Part shown: piece by piece, positions 17,379 through 27,097 of the stretch
Numbering within the stretch: the stretch's first letter is position 1
Layout: every line of letters starts with the position of its first letter
NCBI GenBank assembly: GCA_963814745.1
Contig: CAWFEA010000019.1
Span: 62,001 to 126,000 of the forward strand
Source: CAWBRT01 sp963814745
GTDB lineage: Bacteria > Acidobacteriota > Terriglobia > Terriglobales > Acidobacteriaceae
Direction of reading: 5' to 3'
DNA length: 64,000 bases
Notes under the pieces: model-generated
Told to the model about the DNA's origin: nothing
Seen by the model: the letters and a program-made list of their open reading frames with translations, nothing else
The model's database searches: none
Program-made: the position numbers and the translations under genes

Positions 17379-18311
17379 ATGGAGAAGATCCGCATTGCTC
17401 TGCCGAACCGTGTTGCTGGCTCCGCTCCGGTATTCGCCACGGTTGAGGGCGGCTATTTTCAGCAGAACGGGCTTGATCCCGTGCTAATCGATTATGCGGG
17501 ACACAGCCAATCGATACCTGCGGTAATCGCAGGGGAGGCGGACTTTACCAACGCTGTTTCTCCGGAGCTGGTCACCGCTAATCTCACGTGCAACGGGGAT
17601 GCCGTGATCATTGCCGCAGCCATCTGCCGAAGCGCCCAGCAGATCAGCGCGCGCCCCGGCCTGCGCACCCGCGAAGACCTGAGAGGAAAGCGTTGGGCCA
17701 TACAGGCCCGTGGAGACGCAGATGAGATCTCCATTGCCATGACGCTTGAGCGATGGAGATGGAATCCGGAAAAGGATATTGAGCTGGTGGTTGTGGGCAG
17801 GGAACGTCCCAGGCTCGAAAGCCTGCTGGACGAGCAAAGGTCGGACGTGGCGATCATGCACGCTCCGGAAACCTTCCTGGCGGAAAAGAAGGGCTGGTGC
17901 GTGGTGGAAGACCTGGCCCGCCTTGGCGTGGCATTTCAGAATAGTAACGCTGCTACCACGCGCCGGATGCTGAAAGCGCGGCCGGAGACCACATTTCGCT
18001 ATGTGCGCGCATATTGCCAAGGGGTGTACCGCTTCCGCACCGACGCCCGCTTCGGGGTTTCGGTCCTGCAGAAATACTGCATGCTGACGGACCGGGAGAT
18101 CGCGGAAAAGACATGGGTCATGTATGCCAGATTTTTTGACGCCATGAACTTCCCCTCTTTGGAAGGGGTACGAAATGCGATTCAACTCCTCCACCGCGTG
18201 GGGCGAATTGACCGTATCGTTCCGCCCGAAGACTTCGTGGACATGAGCTTCGTGGCACGGCTGGAGGCGGAGGGATTCTTCGGCAAAATGATGGGACTCG
18301 AAGCTTCATGA
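17379..18311 (+). CDS. NMT1/THI5-like ABC transporter substrate-binding protein
   Basis: A 310-residue protein of the NMT1/TauA/SsuA periplasmic-binding group: IRIALPNRVAGSAPVFATVE at the start, GGYFQQNGLDPVLID, GEADFTNAVSPELV, and a second lobe with LRGKRWAIQARGDADEIS. There is no signal peptide or lipobox, which is unusual for this family. It may thus be a cytosolic sensor or enzyme-like relative (THI5-type) rather than a transport component; no second permease or ATPase is adjacent. AGGAGGAG precedes the ATG. Confidence 0.8.
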   Translation: MEKIRIALPNRVAGSAPVFATVEGGYFQQNGLDPVLIDYAGHSQSIPAVIAGEADFTNAVSPELVTANLTCNGDAVIIAAAICRSAQQISARPGLRTREDLRGKRWAIQARGDADEISIAMTLERWRWNPEKDIELVVVGRERPRLESLLDEQRSDVAIMHAPETFLAEKKGWCVVEDLARLGVAFQNSNAATTRRMLKARPETTFRYVRAYCQGVYRFRTDARFGVSVLQKYCMLTDREIAEKTWVMYARFFDAMNFPSLEGVRNAIQLLHRVGRIDRIVPPEDFVDMSFVARLEAEGFFGKMMGLEAS

Positions 18312-18433
18312 AGGGAATCGTCTTCCGCGATGTCTATGGGTTATCGATGAAGCAGCAGCCTCCCGTTTGTAATTGACGCCGGCCTCTATCAGCAGCCCTC
18401 GCTCTATGGCGAGTTAGATCCAGGTCTGTTGTC

Positions 18434-19297
18434 CTAAGCGAATAGCGTATAAGTAATGCCTGCTCGTGCCAGGATGCAGGTCAATTTTCCTTGTGCTCCG
18501 GTAAAGGCGCGCTCAGCCTCTTCCTCGCTGATTGTATTGAAATCAAAAAGGCCGTAATGATGGCCGATCAAGTTGGGAATCCCGGCCGTCACGCATAGAT
18601 TGATCGCCTCGGAGATGGTGAAATTCCCGATGATGTTTCTCTCTGTCCTATAGGAGTCTCTTCCGTTTAAGGGTAGCAGGGCGAGTTGTATGCCACGCTT
18701 CGTCAGCGACTCACACAGGCCTGGATAAGGGACGCAGTCTCCCGAATGGTACAGGTTGATGCCGTCGAGCTTCAGAAGATAGCCCAAATAGAGATGCTCC
18801 CCCTTGTCATTCGTCTTGATCTCTTCATGTGCGGAAGGGATCGCCTCGACCGCGACTTCTTCTTTATAAACAAAAGTCTCCCCTGCGTTCAGTCCTACCG
18901 TGCTCTTGCTGGGGACACCCAGGTGCGCGGCGTACGCGGCTGCGGAGCGCGGGACGATGAAACGGCAGCGCGGGCTATTCTCTGCCAACACTGGCAGGGT
19001 TTCCGGATCCATGTGGTCCGAGTGACGATGACTAGCCAAGACCAGATCGATATCCTTTAAATCCTTTGCCTCGATGGGCGGGGGCATCATTCGCAGGTGC
19101 TTGAATTCGGCTTCGGCATATTTTTTTGCCAGGGAATCCGACAGGTATGGATCAATGACGAGAACGGCGTCGGCGGTTTTCACCACAAACCCCGCCTGCC
19201 CAATCCACCACAGCTTAACTTGGCCGGAGCTGACCGGTTCGGCAATCGACCGCCTTAGGTCGAGACAGGGTTCTCTATGGAGTCTGGCCATGTTCAT
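18434..19297 (-). CDS. UlaG-like metallo-beta-lactamase-fold hydrolase
   Basis: A 287-residue MBL-fold protein with the metal motif in LASHRHSDHMDPETL near residue 93, an upstream KLWWIGQAGFVVKT strand typical of UlaG-like hydrolases, YHSGDCVPYPGL and a C-terminal LIGHHYGLFDFNT. UlaG opens L-ascorbate-6-phosphate lactone, so a sugar-lactone role would fit this catabolic operon, but substrate is inferred. The start at ATG 19297 overlaps the last 23 bases of the upstream dehydrogenase gene; an ATG six bases later is an alternative. It is the last gene of the GntR-led minus operon. Confidence 0.85.
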   Translation of the reverse strand: MNMARLHREPCLDLRRSIAEPVSSGQVKLWWIGQAGFVVKTADAVLVIDPYLSDSLAKKYAEAEFKHLRMMPPPIEAKDLKDIDLVLASHRHSDHMDPETLPVLAENSPRCRFIVPRSAAAYAAHLGVPSKSTVGLNAGETFVYKEEVAVEAIPSAHEEIKTNDKGEHLYLGYLLKLDGINLYHSGDCVPYPGLCESLTKRGIQLALLPLNGRDSYRTERNIIGNFTISEAINLCVTAGIPNLIGHHYGLFDFNTISEEEAERAFTGAQGKLTCILARAGITYTLFA

Positions 19298-20216
19298 GGA
19301 AGAAGTCGATAAGGTTCTGCACGGCCACACGTGTCGCCCTCTCCACGCTCTCTTCCGTGTAACCTCCGATGTGGCGCGTGGTAATGACGTGCTCGTGAGA
19401 AAAGATCGCAGCCGCGTCTGGAGTTTCACGGCGAAAAACGTCGGTGGCATATCCGGCCAGCCGACCCACCGTGAGATGCTTGAGTACGGCTTCCTCATCC
19501 ACCAGTTCAGCCCGCGCGGTATTGACAAGCAGGACTCCCTCTTTCATGAGGGCAAGGCTCTCGTCCGATATGATCGGCGCTCCGTTCTTCTGAGTAGGGC
19601 AATGGAGGCTGATCACATCTGCATCCTTGAGCAGACTTTCCAGCCCGGTAAAAGAAAATGCGGAAGGAATACGGAAGGCGCCGGCCGGACAGGGGTCGTA
19701 GGCACGCACCTGCATGCCCAAACCTATGGCTATCAGGGCGACCTCCTGACCGATCTTCCCGCAGCCAATCAGGCCCAAGGTCTTGCCCCGGAGCTCAAAA
19801 CCCTTTTTACGCGCCCAACGTCCCGATTTCATTCGGGCATCGCTGAACGAAATCGAGCGGGCCATGTCCAAGATCAAGGCGATGGCAAGTTCGGCAACGC
19901 CCCTGGCATTTGCACCCTCCGCGCGTTGCACGGCGATTGCATGTTGGTGGCACGCTTCAAGGTCGATATTGTCGATGCCGGTGCCGTTGCGGCTGATGAC
20001 TTTAAGCTCTTTGGTTGAACTGAGGACCCGCGCCGTGATGGGCTCAACGCCGGCAAGCATTCCCACAACTCCAGGAAGCAGTCGGATCAGTTCATCTTCA
20101 TCCGGTTGCTTGCCGGGAGTGGAGAGAACCAGCTCGAAGCTCTCCTGGCTAAGAAGATCTAACTCCTGAGGTGGATCCTTGGTCAGCGATCTAGGGGTGA
20201 TCAGTATTTTGGCCAT
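19275..20216 (-). CDS. D-isomer-specific 2-hydroxyacid dehydrogenase (SerA-like)
   Basis: A 313-residue NAD-dependent dehydrogenase. The N-terminal catalytic half has VISRNGTGIDNIDLEAC; the Rossmann domain has LGLIGCGKIGQEVA near residue 145, the catalytic arginine in LLVNTARAELVDEEA and the histidine in TTRHIGGYTEES. It resembles phosphoglycerate dehydrogenase but lacks the ACT regulatory domain, as is common for catabolic hydroxyacid dehydrogenases. It is placed between a shikimate-DH-like gene and the UlaG-like hydrolase, all on one strand, so it probably handles a 2-hydroxy- or 2-ketoacid in this pathway. Only ATG 20216 fits; the ribosome site is weak. Confidence 0.9.
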   Translation of the reverse strand: MAKILITPRSLTKDPPQELDLLSQESFELVLSTPGKQPDEDELIRLLPGVVGMLAGVEPITARVLSSTKELKVISRNGTGIDNIDLEACHQHAIAVQRAEGANARGVAELAIALILDMARSISFSDARMKSGRWARKKGFELRGKTLGLIGCGKIGQEVALIAIGLGMQVRAYDPCPAGAFRIPSAFSFTGLESLLKDADVISLHCPTQKNGAPIISDESLALMKEGVLLVNTARAELVDEEAVLKHLTVGRLAGYATDVFRRETPDAAAIFSHEHVITTRHIGGYTEESVERATRVAVQNLIDFFHEHGQTP

Positions 20217-20265
20217 GCATTGAACTTGCGAAAAGGCCGGAAGCCAAATGCTGCTTGGTTCTTGC

Positions 20266-21238
20266 TTACGACGAGCTTTTGGGTTTTCCATATCTCGCCG
20301 CTATTGCCGAGAGTTCATCGAACGCGGGTCCCTTCGTGGGAATGGCCACATGGAAAACCTCGGCAATGACGCTTGTCCATCCATGGATAAAATAAACCCA
20401 ACCGTCTTCGACCATCAATTTCCGCTCGGCCTGCTGTGATCGGGCCTGGTCTAGGAAGATCAGATCGCCCCGGTAATTCAGCTCCCATGCGATCCCAGCC
20501 CTCGGAAAGCAAGCCCCGTTCGTTAGCGGAGATCCGGGCGCATCCTTGCCCAGGCCGGTGGCATTGACGACCATGGAGTGGGGAAGAAGCCCGTTCACGA
20601 CCTTGTCGTTCACCTCGGGCTGAGGTGCGTGCACATACTCCCACTTGCGATCGCAGCCGAGCGCGTCATTGATGATCCGAATCTTCTTCGAGCCGGGGAA
20701 GACTGCGGTTCGTCACCGTGATCCTTGATGGATGGTTGGCCCCATGCTGCTTGCGTGCGAAGTAAGAGGAGAGCGCGATCGAGGAGCCTCCCGCCCCGAG
20801 AAGCGCCACCTCTCCGCCGTTCTTCTCCCAATAGCCCTCAGGAAGAAACGCCTCCACGGCCAGTCCGCTTGTGATGGGATCCTTGGCATGACCGACTAGC
20901 CGATCTCCAGCCTTGGAGATGCAGCTAATTTCTCCTGTTTGCGCTGCATAAGGGTCCAATTCATCAAACAGATTGCGACAGGCGTTGAGGAGATCAATCT
21001 TGTGAGTCGTGACCAGGGCGCCGAGCGACAGGGGATCCCCCTTGATGAAGTCAACGGCCTCCCGATATGCCTCAGGTTCGTCGTGTTGCCGGAAGTCGAG
21101 TCCCAGAATTTGACAATCACCCAGGTTCAGGTACTTCGCCCATTCGGGGAAGACCTTCATGATCGAGGATTGTCCGGTCGAAACGCCGATGAAATAGAGA
21201 GTTGGTTTCTGCGCCGGACTGTATGTTCGTTTGGACAT
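20266..21238 (-). pseudogene. Shikimate/quinate dehydrogenase-like protein, frameshifted
   Basis: From ATG 21238 the frame encodes the shikimate dehydrogenase N-terminal domain (FIGVSTGQSSIMKVFPEW, GALVTTHKIDLL with the catalytic lysine) and the nucleotide site EVALLGAGGSSIALSSYFA. At about 20690 homology passes to the next frame (KIRIINDALGCDRKWEYVHA, VVNATGLGKDAPGSPL) and runs to a stop at 20266. One missing base explains it. Restored length is about 323 residues. True AroE makes shikimate; this divergent copy in a GntR-regulated catabolic operon more likely oxidises a cyclic polyol or related acid. That function is an inference. Confidence 0.8.
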
Positions 21239-21402
21239 TTTTCTAACCCGCCCAATAATTGCCGTTGTTCACCAGCTCAGGATTGCCTGTTTCAATCAGG
21301 ACGAATAGGGAACACGCAAAATACTGCCATGATCCTGAACACGCGATCCGCTGCAAAAACATTTGCCCCATGGAGAGGCTTCGTTTTCTTGCCAAAAAAT
21401 CT

Positions 21403-22146
21403 TTATCTCGGCCGCTCTCGCTTTAGGGTGAAGGAGAAGTTTGTCTTGTCTCCGCGGTACCGGGCCTGAGAGAACTCGATAGGCCTTCCGTTTTGCAAGT
21501 AGGTGACCGTTTCGATGTATTGAATCGGGGCCCCCAGCCTTACATCCAGCACCTTTGCCTCATATTCGCCCGCTATCATGGCTTCCAGCCGCCTGACGGC
21601 TCTATCGACCCTCAGGTTGTAATCTCCCTCGACCACCCTAAGGAGGCTCTCGTTCGTCATATCTTTCAAAAGGATGTCGGGTAGAGGCTCGGAGGGCAGG
21701 AGGCTGAGGTCCAAAACCACTGGTTCTTCGTTCACGGAGCGGAGTCTCCTCAAACGGATAACCTTGCTGGCAGTGGGGAGCATGAGGGTAGCTGCTACGT
21801 GATCGTCCGCTTCGTCCATCTTGAATTCCAGCACCCGGGTAGTGGGTGAGAGACCTTTACGGTGCATCTCATCATTGAAGCTCCGAAGGAAATCCTGGTG
21901 CACCTTCTTCTCGGCGACAAAGGTTCCCTTTCCTTTGAGGCGGTAAATGTGCCCCTCGTTTTCAAGCTCCTTGATTGCCTGTCGGACGGTGGGACGGCTG
22001 ATGCTACATTGCTCACAGAGCCGGTTCTCAGTTGGCAAGGCGGCTCCTGCCTCAGAACGTTGAATCTGTTCCAGTAGGATTTCCTTGAGCTGAAAATACA
22101 GCGGAATAGGACTCCGCTTATCTACGGTTATCCCTTCGACGTCCAT
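21403..22146 (-). CDS. GntR-family transcriptional regulator (HutC/UTRA type)
   Basis: A 247-residue repressor-type protein. The N-terminal winged helix-turn-helix is typical: IPLYFQLKEILLEQI, then LPTENRLCEQCSISRPTVRQ and AIKELENEGHIYRLKGKGTF. The C-terminal UTRA domain (residues 90-240) binds a small effector, often a sugar phosphate. ATG 22146 was chosen because GGGA stands close upstream and the protein then starts near the first helix. It is the first gene of the minus operon and lies back-to-back with the plus operon that starts at 22570; the dyad at 22276-22299 between them is its probable binding site. Confidence 0.93.
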   Translation of the reverse strand: MDVEGITVDKRSPIPLYFQLKEILLEQIQRSEAGAALPTENRLCEQCSISRPTVRQAIKELENEGHIYRLKGKGTFVAEKKVHQDFLRSFNDEMHRKGLSPTTRVLEFKMDEADDHVAATLMLPTASKVIRLRRLRSVNEEPVVLDLSLLPSEPLPDILLKDMTNESLLRVVEGDYNLRVDRAVRRLEAMIAGEYEAKVLDVRLGAPIQYIETVTYLQNGRPIEFSQARYRGDKTNFSFTLKRERPR

Positions 22147-22275
22147 GCATCCCGCTCTCGAGATTGAAGTTACAATGCATTGCAATCTGGAAGAGCGCCA
22201 TCACTTCGCTCCCAAACCGCTGTCTGATCGAGAATCTTCGAGTCAAAATTAATCTAGTGGCGGGATGTCTCTACG

Positions 22276-22319
22276 TCAAGACATATTTACAAGTCTTGAT
22301 TTGTGTAATTACGTCTTGA
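22276..22319. promoter_or_regulatory. Probable GntR operator: three TCAAGAC/GTCTTGA half-sites
   Basis: TCAAGAC at 22276-22282 and GTCTTGA at 22293-22299 form a perfect dyad with a ten-base spacer. A third half-site GTCTTGA stands at 22313-22319, exactly 20 bases (two helical turns) after the second, and overlaps the -35 box of the promoter for the plus operon. The site sits between the GntR gene and the divergent dehydrogenase operon, so repression by GntR with relief by a pathway metabolite is the likely logic. Confidence 0.65.
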
Positions 22320-22344
22320 CATAATATCCATGCCAATCTATTCT
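22316..22344 (+). promoter_or_regulatory. Promoter of the plus-strand catabolic operon
   Basis: TTGACA (22316-22321) and TATTCT (22339-22344) are 17 bases apart. The -35 lies within the third operator half-site, so bound repressor would block RNA polymerase. A leader of about 220 bases separates it from the first start codon. Confidence 0.55.
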
Positions 22345-22569
22345 CCGCAAGTTAACGCGCAGACATTCACGGTAAGCCCGTTATCTGCCTACGTCTGCCC
22401 GATGAGGCCTATGTGGGTGTAACCTTGCCCCGGTGGCCCTGGCTTCGGACGGCTCAACGGTCACACGTGAATGTGGACTTCGGAATCATTCCACCTGCTG
22501 AAGTAAAGAGTTGAGGATGCGCATGATCTTTCCGGGTTGCGAAGAAGGCGAATACAACGGAGGAAGGAT

Positions 22570-23592
22570 ATGAAAGGTGCGGTACTGGAGAAATATCACC
22601 GGCCTTTGAAAATAGCGGAAGTGGAGATACCCGATCCCGCGCTGGGAGAAGTGACTGTTGAAGTGAAAGCCTGCGGCCTGTGTCTGACCGATGTGCATAT
22701 CCGCGAAGGCAAGATTCCGACCGTGAAGCTGCCGTTGATTCCCGGTCACGAGACTGCCGGTGTGGTTTCCCGCAAAGGACCGAACGTGAAGGGTGTGGAA
22801 ATCGGCGATCGGGTGGCGGTATTTGTGGACGTAACGTGTGGTGTGTGCAGCTTCTGCCTCGGAGGAGAGACGAATCGTTGCACCGGCCTGTCGCGCATTG
22901 GCTTCGAAAGAAACGGCGGAATGGCAGAATACGTCAACGTGCCCGCGGCCAACTTGGAGAAGCTCTCCGACAAGGTCTCATTTGAAAAGGCCTCCATCAT
23001 CGCCGATGCGGTCGCGTGCATGTACCGGGCCCTGAAGAATGTGGGTGAGGTCTCGCTCGGGTCTAAGGTCGCCATTCTCGGCGTCGGAGGGGTGGGGCGC
23101 CAGGGAATTATCATTGCGAAGCTGCTCGGCGCCTATGTGGCCTGCATGGATCGCAGGCCCCAAAGCGTTGCGATGGCGGCAGAGATGGGCGCCGATCTCC
23201 TCATAGACTCCAGCAAGGAGGATTTCGTTCCAAAGATAATGCAGGGAATGGGACCGCTTGACGTCGTCGTCAACACGATCGGAACCCGGGAATCGTTGCC
23301 CATGGCCATGGAAGCGTGCAGGCGTGGAGGGAAGGTGGTGGTTCTGGGGTACGTGAGCCCCACGCTGGAGGTCCCGTCTTATGACCTTGTGATCCGGGAG
23401 AAAAGGGTTCTGGGCTCAAGAGGAGTGACCCGCAACGAATTTCGAGAGGTGGTGGAACTGGTGAACTCCGGACGTCTGGATCCCGACATCGGAGAAAAAA
23501 TCCCCATGGCGCAGGTGAACGAAGCCTTTGCCGGATTAGAGGCGGGGAAGTTCTTCACCAGGTCCGTATTGGTCGCGCCCTTCGACAACTGA
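22570..23592 (+). CDS. Zinc-dependent alcohol (polyol) dehydrogenase
   Basis: A 340-residue medium-chain dehydrogenase. The catalytic zinc cysteine is in KACGLCLTDVHI near residue 37, GHE follows in IPGHETAGVV, and the structural zinc lobe has four cysteines in CGVCSFCLGGETNRC. The NAD site is ILGVGGVGRQG near residue 175. The family oxidises secondary alcohols of polyols or sugars. GGAGGAAGG stands before the ATG at 22570. First gene of the GntR-controlled plus operon. Confidence 0.92.
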   Translation: MKGAVLEKYHRPLKIAEVEIPDPALGEVTVEVKACGLCLTDVHIREGKIPTVKLPLIPGHETAGVVSRKGPNVKGVEIGDRVAVFVDVTCGVCSFCLGGETNRCTGLSRIGFERNGGMAEYVNVPAANLEKLSDKVSFEKASIIADAVACMYRALKNVGEVSLGSKVAILGVGGVGRQGIIIAKLLGAYVACMDRRPQSVAMAAEMGADLLIDSSKEDFVPKIMQGMGPLDVVVNTIGTRESLPMAMEACRRGGKVVVLGYVSPTLEVPSYDLVIREKRVLGSRGVTRNEFREVVELVNSGRLDPDIGEKIPMAQVNEAFAGLEAGKFFTRSVLVAPFDN

Positions 23593-23679
23593 AGTTGGTG
23601 CGGGGGGCACGTGACAAAGCCTTGGTTTTCCTGAAAATGCTATACGGGAAACCTGAACATTTGCAAAGAGGGGAAGGAA

Positions 23680-24432
23680 ATGAGGCTGAAAGATAAGATC
23701 GCGATCATTACGGGCGGTGGACGAGGCATGGGGCGCGCCTATTCTGTCGCCTTTGCCAAGGAAGGGGCGAAGGTAATCGTCAATTACCTAGGCAATGAAA
23801 ACGCGGCCCAGGAGGTGGTTGCTGAAATCAAGCAGGCGGGCGGAGAGGCCTACCCCTTCAAGGCGGACGTGGGGACCAAGGCAGAGGTCCAGGCCTTGGT
23901 CGATTTCGCCGTCAAGAAATTCGGCCGTCTGGACGTCATGGTGAGCAATGCCGGTCTGGTCCATAAAGAGCCCTTAATCGAACAGTCGGAACAGGTGATT
24001 GACAGGCTCTTTCATACCAACGTGAAGGGGAACATTTTTTGTACCCAAGCGGCCGCGGCTCAGATGATGAAGCAGAAGAGCGGAAAGATCATTCTCTGTG
24101 CCTCGATTGTGGCGGTCGTCGGGGAACCGAGGTTGTCCGTATACACGGCAACCAAAGGTGCAATCCTCTCCTTCATGCGCTCGGCGGCCCTGGAACTCGC
24201 GCCCTATCAGATCCAGGTCAATTGCGTCCTGCCGGGAACCACGGTGACGGACATGTCCAGGGATGTGCTGGCCGACCCGGTGATGAAGAAGGCGCTGATC
24301 GACCCGGTGCCTTTGGGCAGGCTTGGCAAGCCCGAAGATCTGGCGGGCATCGTGGTATACCTCGCTTCGGATGAGGCCAACTGGACCACCGGTCAGATGT
24401 TCATCGTCAACGGAGGGCACACCGCGAAGTAG
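23680..24432 (+). CDS. Short-chain dehydrogenase/reductase (FabG-like)
   Basis: A 250-residue classical SDR: TGGGRGMGRAYSVAFA cofactor site at residues 12-27, NAG in MVSNAGLV, catalytic serine in CASIVAVVG, YTATK with catalytic Tyr and Lys, and the C-terminal TGQMFIVNGGH. A FabG role in fatty acid synthesis is unlikely here; in an operon with polyol dehydrogenases and a sugar kinase it probably oxidises or reduces the same sugar series. GGGGAAGGAA precedes the ATG. Confidence 0.92.
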   Translation: MRLKDKIAIITGGGRGMGRAYSVAFAKEGAKVIVNYLGNENAAQEVVAEIKQAGGEAYPFKADVGTKAEVQALVDFAVKKFGRLDVMVSNAGLVHKEPLIEQSEQVIDRLFHTNVKGNIFCTQAAAAQMMKQKSGKIILCASIVAVVGEPRLSVYTATKGAILSFMRSAALELAPYQIQVNCVLPGTTVTDMSRDVLADPVMKKALIDPVPLGRLGKPEDLAGIVVYLASDEANWTTGQMFIVNGGHTAK

Positions 24433-24474
24433 GAGTGGTTCATCGGGAAAGCCTTAATTTGAAAAAGGCGGGTG

Positions 24475-26014
24475 ATGCGAATGGAAAAAGATCTTATCCT
24501 GGCCCATGACCTTGGGACCACAGGGAACAAGGCGACCCTCTTCAACACCAGTGGAGAGATTGTGGCGAGCGCTTTTCACGGATACGGGACCGAGTACGCG
24601 CACATCGGTTGGGCGGAACAGAATCCCGAGGATTGGTGGGAGGCTTTTCAGCATACTAGCCGCAAACTGGTCTCCGAACGTAAGATCGATCCACACCGCA
24701 TCGCCGCCGTCTCCTTCAGCGGCCAGATGATGGGTTGCCTATGCGTTAACAGAGAGGGCAAACCGCTCCGCAACTCCATCATCTGGGCTGATCAGCGTGG
24801 CATCGCGGAGGCGGCCCTGTTGTCCGAACGGGTAGGCGAGGAAAAGGTGTACCAAATCACCGGACATCGCGTCAGCCCTACCTATTCGCTTGCCAAGCTC
24901 CTCTGGATCCGAAAGCACGAGAAAGAGGTCTTCCAGAAGACTCACAAGGTTCTCCATGCCAAGGATTTTTTGAACTTTCGTCTCACCGGGCAATTTGTCA
25001 CCGATTATTCCGACGCGTCGAGCATGAATCTGTTCGACATCCGGAAGAAAGACTGGTCCGACGAGATCACGGAGGCGATGGAAATCTCCAAGGATCTCCT
25101 TCCCAGACTCTGTCCTTCCACTCATGTCTCCGGGGAGATCTCCAGGAGGATGGCGGATGAACTGGGCCTGGTGCCTGGCATTCCGGTGGTCGTGGGCGGT
25201 GGAGACGGGCCTTGTGCGGCGGTGGGGGCCGGGGTCGTGGCGGAAGGCGTCGCCTACAACTACATCGGCTCAAGTTCCTGGATTGCGCTGGCCAATCCCG
25301 ACCCGATCTACGATCCGGAGAGAAGAACCTTCAACTTCTTCCATCTGGATCCGCACATGGTCACCCCGACCGGAACCATGCAGTCCGCAGGCGGATCCTA
25401 CCAGTGGCTCAGAAATACCCTGTGTTCGGCGGAGGTAGAGACGGCCGGCCGGCTCGGCGGCAGCGCTTACGATCTGATGAACCAGCAAGCAGCTAAGCAG
25501 CCCGGCGGGTGCAAAAGGCTTGCTCTTTCTCCCCTACCTGATGGGGGAACGAAGCCCCCATTGGAATCCGGCAGCCAGGGGCGTCTTCCTTGGACTCACC
25601 AATACTCACGGGCGCGCGGACATAATCCGCGCGGTTCTGGAAGGGGTGACTTTCAACCTGCGCATCATTCTTGACTGCTTCACCAAGCAAGGAATCCGCA
25701 TTTCATCCATGCGGGTCATCGGAGGCGGAGCCAAGGGAGAAATCTGGCGGCAGATCCTTGCGGACATCTTCAACACACCGATCGAACGTTTGGAATTTCT
25801 AGAGGAAGCCACCTCGCTCGGCGCTGCCATCGCCGGCGGCATCGGGGCGGGGATCTTCAAGGACTTTCTGGTGGCGCAAAAGATTGTCCGGGTAAAAGAG
25901 AAGATCTGTCCGGACAATAAAAACCGGGAGATCTACGACAGGCAATATGAAATCTTCAAAGAGGCTTATGATGCCCTCATCCCCATCTTCGCAAAGCAGC
26001 AGCATCTAGCTTAA
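24475..26014 (+). pseudogene. FGGY-family carbohydrate kinase (xylulokinase-like), frameshifted
   Basis: The first frame (to about 25500) has the N-terminal ATPase half: LAHDLGTTGNKATLFNT, then SFSGQMMGCL, IIWADQRG, and VVVGGGDGPCAAVGAG. The second frame continues GLLFLPYLMGERSPHWNPAA, FLGLTNTHGRADIIRAVLEG and MRVIGGGAKGEIWRQILADI to a stop at 26014. A single lost or gained base near 25505, in a G/C-rich run, separates them. Restored length is about 512 residues, normal for the family. The enzyme would phosphorylate a ketose such as xylulose or a similar sugar. ATG 24475 or 24481 are both possible starts. An intact gene is expected in this otherwise intact operon, so a sequence error is likely. 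Confidence 0.88.
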
Positions 26015-26033
26015 CCCAGGAGGCAAGCGAGAG

Positions 26034-27083
26034 ATGAAAGGCGCCGTGATCGTGAAACCTGGAACCCTTGAGGTCCAGGAGATTCCCCGGCCGGAGATCA
26101 ACGACTACCAGGTACTGGTGGAGCAGTTGGCCTGCGGCGTGTGCGCGGGCACCGACCGGAAACTGCTGGAAGGACACTTCAAAGGCTTCGACACTTATCC
26201 CGCCGTGTTGGGACATGAGGCTGTGGGTCGGGTGATCGAAAAGGGGAAAAAGGTCCGGAATTTCCAGATCGGCGATCTGATTCTCCGGCCGGGACTGGAA
26301 AAAATTGGTGACGGCAGCTCGCTGTACTCCGGATGGGGCGCGTTTGCGCAATACGGGATCGCAGGCGACGGCAAGGCTATGGCCGAGGACGGCAAAATCC
26401 GCCCCGAGGACGGATTCCTCGACCTTTATTACTCGCAGCAGAAGATCCCCGCGGATCTCGACCCGGCTCTGGGCACCATGGTCATTACCTACAAAGAGGT
26501 GCTTTCGGCCATCTACCGCTTCGGCTTTCGGCCCAACGCGAGCGTGATGGTTTTCGGCCTCGGCCCGGTGGGACTCTCCTTCGTGCGCTTTTCGAAGGTC
26601 CTCGGTCTGGCGCCTGTGATCGCTTGCGATGTCCAGCCGAGCCGGCTGGAAAAGGCGGCAAAAATGGGCGCCGATATCTGTCTCGATACCAGTAAAGAAG
26701 ACGCCGTCTCCTGGGTCAAGACGAAGCTGCCCTTGGGGCTCGACTTCGTCGTGGATGCGGTGGGAGTGACCCGGATCATCAGCCAGGCGTTGAACATGGT
26801 TAAGTTCAACGGCAAAATCTGCGTCTACGGGATCTCTCCGGAGACGGCGATGAACCTGGACTGGTCTGACGGACCTTATAACTGGACCCTGCAGTTTCTG
26901 CAGTGGCCTACCTTCGAGGAAGAGTCGGCAACACACGAACAGATCCTGAGCTGGATCGAGATGGGAATCATCGATCCGAAGGAATTCGTCTCCCATGTGC
27001 TTCCACTAAGCGGAGTGAAAGAAGCTTTCGAACTTTTGCAGCAGCGCAAGGCCTTCAAAGTTGTCATTGACCTGAAGGCGTAA
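26034..27083 (+). CDS. Medium-chain dehydrogenase lacking the structural zinc lobe
   Basis: A 349-residue relative of threonine/sorbitol/glucose dehydrogenases. The catalytic zinc site is present (ACGVCAGTDRKLLEG, VLGHEAVGRV), and the Rossmann site is VFGLGPVGLSFVRF. Where the four structural cysteines normally sit (after IGDLILRPG) the protein has only LEKIGDGSSLYSGWGAF, so the second zinc is absent, as in some sugar dehydrogenases. An AGGAGG ribosome site precedes the ATG 20 bases after the kinase stop. It probably works beside the first polyol dehydrogenase on another step or substrate stereoisomer. Confidence 0.88.
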   Translation: MKGAVIVKPGTLEVQEIPRPEINDYQVLVEQLACGVCAGTDRKLLEGHFKGFDTYPAVLGHEAVGRVIEKGKKVRNFQIGDLILRPGLEKIGDGSSLYSGWGAFAQYGIAGDGKAMAEDGKIRPEDGFLDLYYSQQKIPADLDPALGTMVITYKEVLSAIYRFGFRPNASVMVFGLGPVGLSFVRFSKVLGLAPVIACDVQPSRLEKAAKMGADICLDTSKEDAVSWVKTKLPLGLDFVVDAVGVTRIISQALNMVKFNGKICVYGISPETAMNLDWSDGPYNWTLQFLQWPTFEEESATHEQILSWIEMGIIDPKEFVSHVLPLSGVKEAFELLQQRKAFKVVIDLKA

Positions 27084-27097
27084 GCGGGGCAGGACCA

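Noticed and set aside
25977..26996. 339-codon minus-strand frame opposite the medium-chain dehydrogenase
   Set aside because: Antisense shadow of a gene with clear zinc and NAD motifs.
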